Assembly: GCA_963771545.1 (NCBI GenBank)
Contig: CAVYTX010000004.1
Span: forward strand, 310,001 to 374,000
Direction: 5' to 3'
Length of the DNA stretch: 64,000 bases
From: CAKZLS01 sp963771545
GTDB lineage: Bacteria > Pseudomonadota > Alphaproteobacteria > Rhodospirillales > Defluviicoccaceae
Shown here: in pieces, positions 37,501 through 46,606 of the stretch
Position numbering within the stretch: the first letter of the stretch is position 1
Layout of the letters: each line of letters starts with the position of its first letter
Notes under the pieces: generated by a model
The model's database searches: none
Seen by the model: only the letters and a program-made list of their open reading frames with translations
Told to the model about the DNA's origin: nothing
Translations under genes and position numbers: made by a program

Positions 37501-37672
37501 AGAACGCCGCCCCGGCATGAAGGTGCTTCTGACCTCAGGGTATACGCGTGACGCCATGACCAAGCACGGCGAACTCGACGACGATATCGTGTTGCTTCCA
37601 AAGCCGTTCGATGGTTCACGCCTAGCCCACACAGTGAAAGACGTACTGCAACAGACAGGAAATTTACCATGA
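34547..37672 (+). CDS. Hybrid sensor histidine kinase: REC-PAS(x4)-HisKA-HATPase-REC
   Basis: 1041 residues from the ATG at 34547 (preceded by AAAGGCGGAA); a GTG at 34511 is possible. Order: REC (about 40-160; LLDLDLPDSKG holds the phospho-Asp), then four PAS modules (AMILESSADGILVI; LMSNLPGMAFRC; LLHYSPDFIHLKDTDG; AVEQTPVSVVITDTDG). HisKA follows with His in GGVAHDFNNLLTV, then HATPase with NARDAM, DTGGGMP and GSGLGLSMVHG, and a C-terminal REC with VFSDVVMPGGM. No transmembrane helix: it senses cytoplasmic signals. It overlaps the downstream REC-EAL gene by four bases (ATGA), so the phosphorelay very likely controls cyclic di-GMP breakdown. Confidence 0.93.
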   Translation: MALLWKPVKSHVVEDISTVTPVDLNTVDAKNATTETSVLKVLVIEEDPAASHLLREALAEHSDFPLELVVVERLDHALDALGRDSFGAVLLDLDLPDSKGLSTLLRVRECAKSMSIIVLADDEDGQLALEAVRAGAQDYLVKAKLPGAALLRILTYALERQRFNYERELNHRQVAASGANLAMILESSADGILVIATDGIVRFANMAARGLFQCHDKPVVGSPLPVPALLQENTEVELVCPDGCSSIVETRVVKLEWDGEPACLIALRDITRRKRAQDALRESERRLSTLMSNLPGMAFRCRNDRDWTMEFVSEGAFTFTGYRPDQLIGNAEISYASLIHPDDRQSVWNEVQAAISDRQPFQLTYRIKTATGQERWARGLGRGVFSANGTLEALEGITTDISERKQALEALRETEERCRSLLHYSPDFIHLKDTDGRYLLVNRQYGEIHGVSPEDVVGKTVFDVLPLDEARVHDAVDKEVMAKKELVVGEHQVTVGDGSERTLRITKFPVLNGTGEVIGVGGIDVDVTQSRRAEQTARTLSRAVEQTPVSVVITDTDGTIQYVNPKFEALTGYTAAEAVGQNPRILSSGATPPEGYEDLWRTVSSGGTWSGEFQNKKKNGDLFWEYATIGPVTDPDGQIRHFLAVKEDITERKHMEQRLAQSQKMQAVGQLTGGVAHDFNNLLTVVVGSLGLVREQFEGDERLRKLLDNAYNAGKRGAELVNGLLAFSRSQTLRPEQLNLNETTSNSVKLLGRTLGEAVEIRLVPGDRLGTIHCDPVQLQNALFNLAINARDAMGGSGILTIETSNVTIGQAYAAAREEVAPGPYVQLTVRDTGGGMPTEVIKHVFEPFFTTKEVGKGSGLGLSMVHGFVKQSGGHVEISSEEGVGTVVRLFFPRVSGGEGNPQNAVSEALPPEGSETILVVEDDPHVRDISVTMLEDLGYQVLEAENGQNALEVLAGHSEIALVFSDVVMPGGMTGIELAQRVRERRPGMKVLLTSGYTRDAMTKHGELDDDIVLLPKPFDGSRLAHTVKDVLQQTGNLP

Positions 37673-38931
37673 GCGCGCCTCGCCTCCTCGTCATCGATGA
37701 CCAAGCTCCCATTCGCGACCTCATTCAGCAGGTCGGCGAGGAATCCGGCTTCGAAGTGCAGGCCGCATCCGAAGGCAACGAGTTCAAACAGCTTTACGGT
37801 TCCTTCGATCCGCAGGTTATCACCCTCGACCTGCAAATGCCCGAGCAAGACGGCGTGGAACTTCTTCGTTTCCTCGCGCTGGAAAATTGCCGAGCCAAGG
37901 TTGTCCTTGCGACAGGATTTGATCCGCGCGTGGCCTCGACGGTGCGGGAAATGGGCCAAACCGTTGGCTTGAACATGGGTTGCGTCTTGCGGAAGCCATT
38001 TGAAGTCGCTGAGTTAAGAAATGCGATTTGCGAGTCGTTGGACACGGGCCCGCCGATTGTGGAGGGAGAACTCAAAAAAGCAATCGCGGCACGTGATCTC
38101 GAGGTTTTCTACCAGCCGAAAGTCACCCTCAAAGATGCGAACAATTGGACCATCGAAGGGGTAGAAGCGCTCATCCGTTGGCGACACCGGGAGCATGGCC
38201 TCCTGCTGCCTGGCAAATTTATCCCTTTGGCCGAAGAAACCGGTCTCATTGGTGCGTTAACGGACTTTGTTCTGGCTGAAGTCATCGATCAAATCAAGAA
38301 ATGGCAAGCGCGCGGTCTCACACTGACGAGTTCCGTGAATTATGCTCCCCAGCTCTTGTGCGATGTGACACTGCCGGACCAGATCGCCAATGCGCTAAAA
38401 ATGGCCGATATCTGTCCTTCACGATTGACGCTGGAGATCACTGAAAGCGCGGTCATGGCGGACACGACACAAACGAAGGAAATTCTCTCCCGTCTTCAAC
38501 TCAAGGGAATGGGCTTGTCCGTCGACGATTTCGGCACCGGATTTTCTTCCCTTGTTGAATTGTATCGTCTGCCTTTCAGCGAACTCAAGGTCGACAGATC
38601 CTTCGTTCAGGATCTGGACAACGCGGATAAAGTTGACGAAGCCAAGATCATTATTCGGTCAATTGTCGATCTAGCCCACAACTTGGGGCTCGAGGTCTGT
38701 GCCGAAGGAGTAGAAACCGAAGAGTCCCTCGCATTCCTGAGATCTCTGGGATGCGAGCAGGCGCAGGGCTTTCTGATCGCAAGACCGCTGCCGCCAGATA
38801 AGGTCTATGAACTCGCCACCGGTGCCAAGTCGACGCAGCTCAAATCAGCCGCCAACACCTACGAGCGAGCAAATCAACTGATAAGGCGAGCGAGCAAATC
38901 AACCAATACGGGAAACCGCTTGATTCATTAG
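37669..38931 (+). CDS. Response regulator with EAL phosphodiesterase domain
   Basis: 420 residues. The N-terminal receiver domain (VIDDQAPIRDLIQQ; phospho-Asp in ITLDLQMPEQDG; Lys in LRKPFEVAEL) is followed by an EAL domain from about residue 140. All main catalytic signatures are present: GVEALIRWRH (EAL), LEITESAVM, SVDDFGTGFSSL (DDFGTG), KVDRSFV and CAEGVETEE. It should hydrolyse cyclic di-GMP to pGpG, with output gated by phosphorylation from the overlapping upstream hybrid kinase. A low-complexity C-terminal tail follows. Confidence 0.93.
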   Translation: MSAPRLLVIDDQAPIRDLIQQVGEESGFEVQAASEGNEFKQLYGSFDPQVITLDLQMPEQDGVELLRFLALENCRAKVVLATGFDPRVASTVREMGQTVGLNMGCVLRKPFEVAELRNAICESLDTGPPIVEGELKKAIAARDLEVFYQPKVTLKDANNWTIEGVEALIRWRHREHGLLLPGKFIPLAEETGLIGALTDFVLAEVIDQIKKWQARGLTLTSSVNYAPQLLCDVTLPDQIANALKMADICPSRLTLEITESAVMADTTQTKEILSRLQLKGMGLSVDDFGTGFSSLVELYRLPFSELKVDRSFVQDLDNADKVDEAKIIIRSIVDLAHNLGLEVCAEGVETEESLAFLRSLGCEQAQGFLIARPLPPDKVYELATGAKSTQLKSAANTYERANQLIRRASKSTNTGNRLIH

Positions 38932-38987
38932 ACGCAAGAGCATGTCTTCGGACTCGATTCCGTAAGGCGGCGTAATAGAGATCCACC

Positions 38988-40715
38988 ATGACCAACATCC
39001 TGATTATCGATGACGAAGAACCGGTGCGGAGCACCATACGCAGTATCCTGGAGTTTGGCGGCCACGACGTTCGCGAGGCATCGGGAGGCCAGGACGGATT
39101 GGACGCCATCGAGAAGGAGGCGCCCGACCTCGTGCTGTGCGACATCAACATGCCGGGAATGGGCGGCCTCCAAACCCTGAAGGTGTTGCGTGAGAACAAT
39201 CCGCGATATGACGACGTGCCTTTTGTCTTTTTGTCGGCATTGGCTGGGAATCCGGATGTCATTGCGGGATTGGACTGTGGCGCCGACGACTACCTGACAA
39301 AGCCCGTCGATCACAAGATGCTTCTCGTGAAGGTGAAAGCAATCCTCAGGCAATCGGCACGATTCCAAGAAAATAAGAAACGGGAGCACGTTAAGCTCTA
39401 CAAGGTCCTTTCGCAAAAGAGGGACGAACTGCCTAATTATAGCCAACCAAACCATGAAACAACTGTTCGATGCGAAAATGAAAATACCGCCGAGATAGAG
39501 ACATCGAACTTCGACGAGCAATTTCAGGAATTCATTAAGAAGGGGGCAACGGGCTCGGCCGGCAAACTCCACTTCATCAATCTCAGCGAAATCAAGGAAC
39601 AGTTTGCTGAACGTTGGACTAGGATTTCTCAAACGGCCATGAACATTGCCGAGTCCGTCATCGCTCGGCACCTTACGAAACGAGCCCTGTTCAGCAGATC
39701 CGGGACTGAGGCGTTCTTTGTCCTTTTTCCCGATCTCAGCGAAAAAGAGGCGGAACAGCAAGTTGAAAGCATTGCGAACGAAATCGCGACCAGGCTTCTG
39801 GGAGAAAGCGAGAATGCCTATCGGCACCTCTCATTGACCGCGACAGCCGCGGATGTGGGCGAACTGCTAGAGCAGGGGACGTCGCCGACACTCGCCTCCT
39901 TGATCGCGGCCTTTGAAAAACGCACCTCGAACTTGCCCAAGCAACCGAACACCGTTTCCTACAACGTTGCGGAGCAATTCTTTAATCAAGTGACGATCAG
40001 TTTTCAGCCGGTATGGACGACGGAAACGGAGCAAATCGTCGCCTATCAAGGCCGTTGGTTTTTGCCGGCGCACGGTGACGGTGTTTCGGCGAAGGATACC
40101 ATGCCTGAACACCTGTACAACGAGCTGACGGCCGCTTCCGACCTGCTCTTGGCCAATAAGGTGGCGGCATATTTGAAAAAGACCGCATACCAAGGCAATC
40201 GAGCCTTCGTGTACCTTCCGATCCACGCGACGACGCTTTTAGGCGAAACGCGGAACAAAATCGCGTCGATCCTTGATGGCGTTCCGAGGGGCGAGTTGAG
40301 AGACTTTCTCGTGATCGAGGTCATCATATCTTCGGCTACGTCCGATATTCCAGCACTCTTGGAGGCTATTTCATTTTTGAATGCCCGGTGCCGGTTCATG
40401 GCGGCGCGGTGCAGTCCCCATCATGAATGGCTGCCACAATTTCAGGAATGGGGAGTGGTTGTCCTTTCCATGCAATGTTCTTCGCACCACAACGCCGGGG
40501 ACCCAAACCGTGTTGCCAGGGACCTCAAGGCGTTTGCGCAACGGGCCGGGGCCCTTCACCTTGAACCCTATGTACACGGCGTGGACGCCCGCAGTGACCT
40601 GAAGGCGGCGATTTCCGCCGGGATTCGCATGATAGGAGGAAGAGCCATCGCCAAAGAGGCCGATGTCCCAGGAGAAAAATACCGGCTGCCGAAGCAAAAG
40701 TTCATGATCGGTTGA
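38988..40715 (+). CDS. Response regulator with degenerate GGDEF- and EAL-like regions
   Basis: 575 residues. A canonical receiver domain (ILIIDDEEPVRS; phospho-Asp in VLCDINMPGMGG; Lys in YLTKPVDHKM) is followed by a helical linker. Residues about 215-300 have GGDEF-like secondary structure, with RSGTEAFFVLFPDLSEKEA where R-GGDEF-F would be, so diguanylate cyclase activity is not expected. Residues about 330-560 vaguely resemble an EAL barrel (ISFQPVWTTETEQIVAY) but lack the catalytic motifs. It may bind a nucleotide or a partner protein as a phospho-switch. It lies 56 bases after the REC-EAL gene, the third member of the operon. Confidence 0.8.
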   Translation: MTNILIIDDEEPVRSTIRSILEFGGHDVREASGGQDGLDAIEKEAPDLVLCDINMPGMGGLQTLKVLRENNPRYDDVPFVFLSALAGNPDVIAGLDCGADDYLTKPVDHKMLLVKVKAILRQSARFQENKKREHVKLYKVLSQKRDELPNYSQPNHETTVRCENENTAEIETSNFDEQFQEFIKKGATGSAGKLHFINLSEIKEQFAERWTRISQTAMNIAESVIARHLTKRALFSRSGTEAFFVLFPDLSEKEAEQQVESIANEIATRLLGESENAYRHLSLTATAADVGELLEQGTSPTLASLIAAFEKRTSNLPKQPNTVSYNVAEQFFNQVTISFQPVWTTETEQIVAYQGRWFLPAHGDGVSAKDTMPEHLYNELTAASDLLLANKVAAYLKKTAYQGNRAFVYLPIHATTLLGETRNKIASILDGVPRGELRDFLVIEVIISSATSDIPALLEAISFLNARCRFMAARCSPHHEWLPQFQEWGVVVLSMQCSSHHNAGDPNRVARDLKAFAQRAGALHLEPYVHGVDARSDLKAAISAGIRMIGGRAIAKEADVPGEKYRLPKQKFMIG

Positions 40716-40872
40716 CGGCTCCGCCAGTTTCCGAACCCGCTCACACGCGAGGAGCGCGAGCGCGTATCTTTTCGGCGAAGTGAAATCGCCACCCGCACCC
40801 TCGCCTCGTAACTTTTTTTCAACACCTTGCCGCTAGGCTGAGCCGGTCAACTTCAACGGGACGTGGCGAGCC
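40716..40872. other. Spacer after signalling operon
   Basis: A short spacer without a clear terminator. It is part of a 380-base stretch to 41095 whose only likely gene is the small membrane protein at 40873-41052. A T-run (CTTTTTTTC) at 40812-40820 is not preceded by a convincing stem. Confidence 0.3.
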
Positions 40873-41052
40873 ATGGAAAAGCTTGAGGAGTTCGAAAAGG
40901 ATACGGTGTTCATCATCCTGCGCTGGGCGGTCGTCTCGATGATTTTCGCGCCGCTGATGCTTTCGTTCTCGGTGCCGATCGTGGTGGCGGTCAAGCTTTG
41001 CGCCATCGCCCTGGTCTGGGAACTCCTCGGCAAGAAGAAATACGCGGCCTGA
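40873..41052 (+). CDS. Small membrane protein, 59 residues
   Basis: A short open frame from ATG 40873 to TGA 41050-41052. It starts with a charged amphipathic helix (MEKLEEFEKD), followed by two closely spaced hydrophobic segments (VFIILRWAVVSMIFAPLML and IVVAVKLCAIALVWEL) and a basic end GKKKYAA, giving a hairpin membrane topology. A GGGACGTGG stretch lies upstream but is not a clean ribosome binding site. No family is recognised. The strongly membrane-like composition supports coding; the length keeps confidence moderate. Confidence 0.5.
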   Translation: MEKLEEFEKDTVFIILRWAVVSMIFAPLMLSFSVPIVVAVKLCAIALVWELLGKKKYAA

Positions 41053-41095
41053 CGCCCGAGAAACCTTGGGCGCCAATTCAAACCCGTCGCCGAAT

Positions 41096-41468
41096 TCAGA
41101 TGCCCGCGCACTCCAGCCCCGAGGACAATTCCTTCAGTTCGACGTGAACATCCTCCGTTGGCGCCGTTGGCCAGGATTTCGAACAGATACTGGTCCACAG
41201 AATGAACGTTTTTTCATAGAGAGTTAGCTCGACATCCGTCGCGGCTGACGGAATTTCCAAGCACTTTTCCCCTTTTTCGTGTCGGTGGGAATCTGACTTT
41301 CAACTCCGTGCCCAACTCCTTGAAACTGACATCGAAACGCATCACCTCCCCGGCGGTGTTATTGACGCAAACTTTTATCGTTTCATCGGCGCGAACATCT
41401 GGCGCGCTCAAGGCGACAACGAGAAATCCCAACATAAGCGCCGACATCAGCCCAAAACTCCTACGCAT
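41096..41468 (-). pseudogene. Small secreted cysteine-containing protein interrupted by a homopolymer frameshift
   Basis: The ATG at 41468 has a good AAGGAAC ribosome binding site and a clear signal peptide (about 1-28, ending DVRADE). The mature part reads ETIKVCVNNTAGEVMRFDVSF, then reaches an A5-G4-A4 run (41263-41279 on the plus strand). In the called frame translation stops at 41214 after 84 residues. Shifting by one base there, translation continues as CLEIPSAATDVELTLYEKTF ... ELSSGLECAGI to a stop at 41096. The continued frame is protein-like and adds cysteines that could pair with the first. The family is unknown. The break is either a sequencing error in the run, phase variation, or decay. 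Confidence 0.55.
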
Positions 41469-41694
41469 CGTCTGTTCCTTCCCCTGTGGTATAGTACGTG
41501 CCATGTGTTTCGCATCCATGATTTGCCGACACGACCAAAGATAGCAGGTTGCGTCAGCGTTCAATTTGAACGCGAATATGCCATGAATTCGCTTCTTTCT
41601 CAATGAAATACCGTGCACCTTCAATGGTGCGCGAACAAGGGGCTCCAAAACTTTTTTTGACGTCCTCTGGATACTGCAATCGCACAGTCGTATA
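41469..41694. other. Divergent spacer between small secreted protein and hemerythrin gene
   Basis: With the promoter and leader to 41791 this is 323 bases without a gene. A run of seven T at 41652-41658 and AT-rich patches are compatible with regulatory DNA. No stem-loop terminator is visible. Confidence 0.3.
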
Positions 41695-41723
41695 TTGCAC
41701 TGCAGCATCGGGTGTGTTATGCT
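41695..41723 (+). promoter_or_regulatory. Candidate sigma-70-type promoter for the hemerythrin gene
   Basis: TTGCAC at 41695-41700 and TATGCT at 41718-41723, separated by exactly 17 bases. A CTGCAG palindrome occurs at both sides of the element (41699-41704 and 41728-41733) and could bind a regulator. The predicted leader is about 60 bases. Confidence 0.5.
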
Positions 41724-41791
41724 GCGCTGCAGCGAAGGCGATGGCGGCCGCGTCGGGATCGCGGCGATCGACCGAACCGGATTTCACGATT

Positions 41792-42334
41792 ATGAAAAGG
41801 TTGAGCGAACTGGGACCTGTCATCCACGAGGAACACTTCCGCATGCTGGTTTTGATGTGCGGGATCGAAGACCGGGTGGCCGGAGACGGCGCGCAACGTC
41901 CCATGGATCCCAACGACGAGCAGGACCGGGCGCTATTGGAAGAGGTGGCCGCCGGATTGACCGACATGGTCGGCCACAACGCGTTCGAGGAAGCGGTTCT
42001 GTTTCCGCTTCTCGACGGTGGAAAGCGTGCCGGCGATGACCTGTCCGAGCTGCTGGCGGAGGAGCACCAGGTCATCGAGCCCCTGGCGCGGCGCGTGCGC
42101 ACGCTCGCCGCCGAGATTCTCGAACTAGGCGTTCGCGGATCGAGCGGCCAGGCGTTTCAAGACGCGGCCCTGAGCCTCGCGGGCAATCTGATCCCCCACC
42201 TTCAGAAGGAAGAAATGGCCGTGGTTCAACGGCTGGGATCGCTGCTTGAGCCCGATGTGGACCACGAACTGGCGCTCAGCTATTCGACCGAATGCCGGCG
42301 CCTGGCGACAGTCTATCGTAACCGTCACATGTAA
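41792..42334 (+). CDS. Hemerythrin HHE-domain protein
   Basis: 180 residues, all alpha-helical. The expected metal ligands recur along a four-helix bundle: VIHEEHFRM, MVGHNAFEEAVLFPLL, LAEEHQVIEPL and LIPHLQKEEMAVV. This fits a diiron HHE protein that binds oxygen or nitric oxide or serves iron-sulfur repair. I chose the ATG at 41792 because a 17-base-spaced promoter lies 70 bases upstream and the earlier frame crosses it. The stop codon TAA is the first part of repeat element B. Confidence 0.82.
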   Translation: MKRLSELGPVIHEEHFRMLVLMCGIEDRVAGDGAQRPMDPNDEQDRALLEEVAAGLTDMVGHNAFEEAVLFPLLDGGKRAGDDLSELLAEEHQVIEPLARRVRTLAAEILELGVRGSSGQAFQDAALSLAGNLIPHLQKEEMAVVQRLGSLLEPDVDHELALSYSTECRRLATVYRNRHM

Positions 42335-42597
42335 TACCAACGGTCACTAATAATAACTCATTGTGATCGTGTTTCCCGCATCCTCGGCAGGAGGGGCCGC
42401 GCCGGCGATGGGGACCCATCGTCAAGCGGTCCGGACGCCCCGAGGATGCGGGAAACACGACCCTCCGGGCGGCCTATCGAGGTTTCCGGACGGCGTCGCG
42501 CGGCGCTTGTGATGCTCCCGCATCACGGCGCACCACGCTCCTTGCCGGAAACCTCGATAGGCCGTCACAAGGGGTCATTATTAGTGACCGTTGGTAT
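42334..42597 (+). repeat. Structured repeat element B: double nested hairpin core with TACCAACGG ends
   Basis: Perfect terminal inverted repeats TACCAACGGTCACTAATAAT (42335-42354 and 42577-42596) flank two large hairpins. Hairpin 1 has 20-bp perfect arms (42368-42387 and 42440-42459) enclosing CGATGG-GGAC-CCATCG at 42406-42421. Hairpin 2 has 19-bp perfect arms (42471-42489 and 42545-42563) enclosing GTGATGC-TCCC-GCATCAC at 42509-42526. The core is homologous to element A (14380-14654), but arm sequences differ in compensating pairs. The ends are the same family as the solo palindromes at 16851 and 17246. No coding potential; it starts within the hemerythrin stop codon. Confidence 0.88.
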
Positions 42598-42610
42598 AAT
42601 TACGTCGTTA

Positions 42611-42793
42611 TCAGACGGTGATATCGACGCCGCCGGCGGAGGGGTTGGAGGACTGGGCGATAGCCTGATCCAGCATCCGGACGATTGCCTGCTCGGCGGC
42701 GTGCTGCTGCTTGATCGCGGCGTTCGTCATTGCCTGGGCGGTCTGGGCGTGGTTGGCGACCACGGCGGACAACGCAATGTCGGAAATACTCAT
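42611..42793 (-). CDS. Small YjfB-like putative motility protein
   Basis: 60 residues from the ATG at 42793: MSISDIALSAVVANHAQTAQ, then an alanine/glutamine-rich helix ending NPSAGGVDITV. Length and pattern resemble the short YjfB-like family annotated as putative motility proteins, whose role is not established. Ribosome binding is weak (GAAGCC). It lies 97 bases beyond the amylase start, on the same strand, downstream of no other gene, and ends 14 bases from element B. Confidence 0.55.
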   Translation of the reverse strand: MSISDIALSAVVANHAQTAQAMTNAAIKQQHAAEQAIVRMLDQAIAQSSNPSAGGVDITV

Positions 42794-42890
42794 GGACGGC
42801 TTCTCGAATTCAACGAAAAACAAGCGAACAAGACCCGCATTCTGAACCTGTCCGGTTAACATGCGATGAACGGCGCCGGCACGAGAAGCG

Positions 42891-45071
<2,181 letters not shown>

Positions 45072-45442
45072 GGCGATTCTCCCGATGTGACGGATGATGG
45101 ACGATGTGGCCGGATGGCCGCGCCCCGCTGGTCGTGTTTTGTGGTGTGTTGGTTATCTCCCGTTGGCCATGTGCCCGCGATCCAGCTTCCGGTCAAGCTC
45201 AATATGGTCGGACGCGGGTGAATTGGGCGCGATCGCAACGGGATTTCAGCGAAAATCCAGAACAACTCCCCAACCGGCGGAGCGGGTCTGGAAAAGCGAG
45301 AGGCGGCGTTCACTTTACAATTTAGAAAAATTCTAAACAACCTTGACCCACTGGGAGGCTCACCCTAACTTTCAATTATTCGGATTTAGTCCTTAACCCC
45401 TTAATCTGTACTATTAGTTGTGCCACGGAAAGGAGTGCTACC
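45072..45442. other. Divergent spacer between amylase and peroxiredoxin
   Basis: About 370 bases without a gene. The half next to the peroxiredoxin (45310-45430) is AT-rich and likely holds its promoter; TTGACC at 45344-45349 has only a weak -10 (TAACTT) 17 bases downstream. A strong AAAGGAG ribosome binding site lies at 45429-45435. Confidence 0.4.
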
Positions 45443-45982
45443 ATGACCAAGGTTCCCACAGTGACCTTCAAGACCCGCGTTCGAAACGACGCACTGGAGG
45501 GACCGAACCCGTTCGAATGGAAGGACTTGTCAACCGATGAAATCTTCAAGGGCAAGCGCGTCGTGGTGTTCTCGCTCCCGGGCGCCTTCACGCCCACCTG
45601 CTCCACCAGCCACCTGCCGCGCTACGAAGAGCTCTATGACGAGTTCAAATCGTTGGGCGTGGATTCGGTGGTCTGCGTCTCTGTGAACGACGCCTTCGTG
45701 ATGTACCAATGGGGCAAGGCGCAGGGCGCCAAGAACGTCTTCCTGTTGCCCGACGGCAACGGCGAATTTTCGCGCAAGATGGGCATGCTGGTGGACAAGT
45801 CGAACCTGGGCTTTGGCATGCGCAGTTGGCGCTATTCCATGGTGGTCAACGATGGCGAGATCGAAAAGATGTTCGTCGAGCCCGATTTCGCGGACAATTG
45901 TCCTACCGATCCATTCGGAGTTTCGGACGCCGACACCATGTTGAAGTACCTGAAATCGCAGAAAGCGTCGGCCGCGGCCTGA
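45443..45982 (+). CDS. Peroxiredoxin, Prx5 type
   Basis: 179 residues preceded by AAAGGAG at seven bases. LPGAFTPTCSTSHLPRY sets the peroxidatic Cys at residue 53 in the PxxxTxxC motif of Prx5. CVSVNDAFVMYQWGKAQGAKNVFLLPDGNGEFSRKMGML is strongly family-like. It reduces peroxides in the cytoplasm, using glutathione/glutaredoxin or thioredoxin; no glutaredoxin domain is fused. It is monocistronic with a Rho-independent terminator downstream. Together with the 1-Cys enzyme at 18 kb this is the second peroxiredoxin of the window. Confidence 0.95.
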   Translation: MTKVPTVTFKTRVRNDALEGPNPFEWKDLSTDEIFKGKRVVVFSLPGAFTPTCSTSHLPRYEELYDEFKSLGVDSVVCVSVNDAFVMYQWGKAQGAKNVFLLPDGNGEFSRKMGMLVDKSNLGFGMRSWRYSMVVNDGEIEKMFVEPDFADNCPTDPFGVSDADTMLKYLKSQKASAAA

Positions 45983-46054
45983 GGCCACGGCCACGCCTGA
46001 GGGACCGCCAAACAGGCGCCAATCTCGCGCCCGGAGCGGCGGTCCTTCCTCCCC

Positions 46055-46092
46055 GCCGGGAACGGTTCCCCCCACCGTTCCCGGCTTTTTCT
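46055..46092 (+). terminator. Rho-independent terminator of the peroxiredoxin gene
   Basis: A 12-bp perfect stem GCCGGGAACGGT / ACCGTTCCCGGC with a seven-base loop is followed at once by TTTTTCTT. It lies 73 bases after the peroxiredoxin stop codon. Confidence 0.88.
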
Positions 46093-46184
46093 TGCGCGGA
46101 AAGCGGGCTCGGGACCGAGAATCGGATGAGAGTGGGTAAAACGCGGGATATCGCTTGGGCTAAAACGCCCAACGCGAACACGGC

Positions 46185-46367
46185 TCAGTCGGTGCCGCCG
46201 AAATAGTCCCAGTACTTCGAGGGATCGTGAGGATCGACGATCCGTGCCGCTCGCGGAGTTGCCGCCAGCACCATCTCGTCATCTTCGCGAACCAAACCCA
46301 GCGGTTTCGAGGCCGGCGCCTCTGCCCGATTGGGAAGATCGGTCACACAATACCAATTTAGTCGCAT
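46185..46367 (-). CDS. Small hypothetical protein, 60 residues
   Basis: The ATG at 46367 has a GGAG ribosome binding site six bases upstream. The protein MRLNWYCVTDLPNRAEAPAS... ends AARIVDPHDPSKYWDYFGGTD. It is hydrophilic with a single cysteine and a Trp/Tyr-rich tail. No family is recognised. It faces the peroxiredoxin terminator and has about 240 bases upstream (46368-46606) in which nothing further is seen. Confidence 0.5.
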   Translation of the reverse strand: MRLNWYCVTDLPNRAEAPASKPLGLVREDDEMVLAATPRAARIVDPHDPSKYWDYFGGTD

Positions 46368-46606
46368 CTCAGTCTCCAAGACCGGGGACGGGAAAGACCG
46401 AGAGTCGCCGCGCCCGGCGTCCGCCCGCACCGATCGTTTCACATATTATCATCATTGCTCACGATGCCGCCCAATTGCAGGAGCACTCGGCCATGACCGG
46501 AACGAACAGTCAACGGTTGTCGTTTCCAGGCGGCGTTTTTTGAATCCTAATGTTGTATCCGCGCCACCCGTGAACATCCTCGAAACGGGGGTGCCGTCGG
46601 TTCATT

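Noticed and set aside
42611..42793. Acyl carrier protein or microcin precursor as identity of the 60-residue protein
   Set aside because: No DSL serine motif and no leader/core boundary; the Ala/Gln-rich helix fits the YjfB-like family better.
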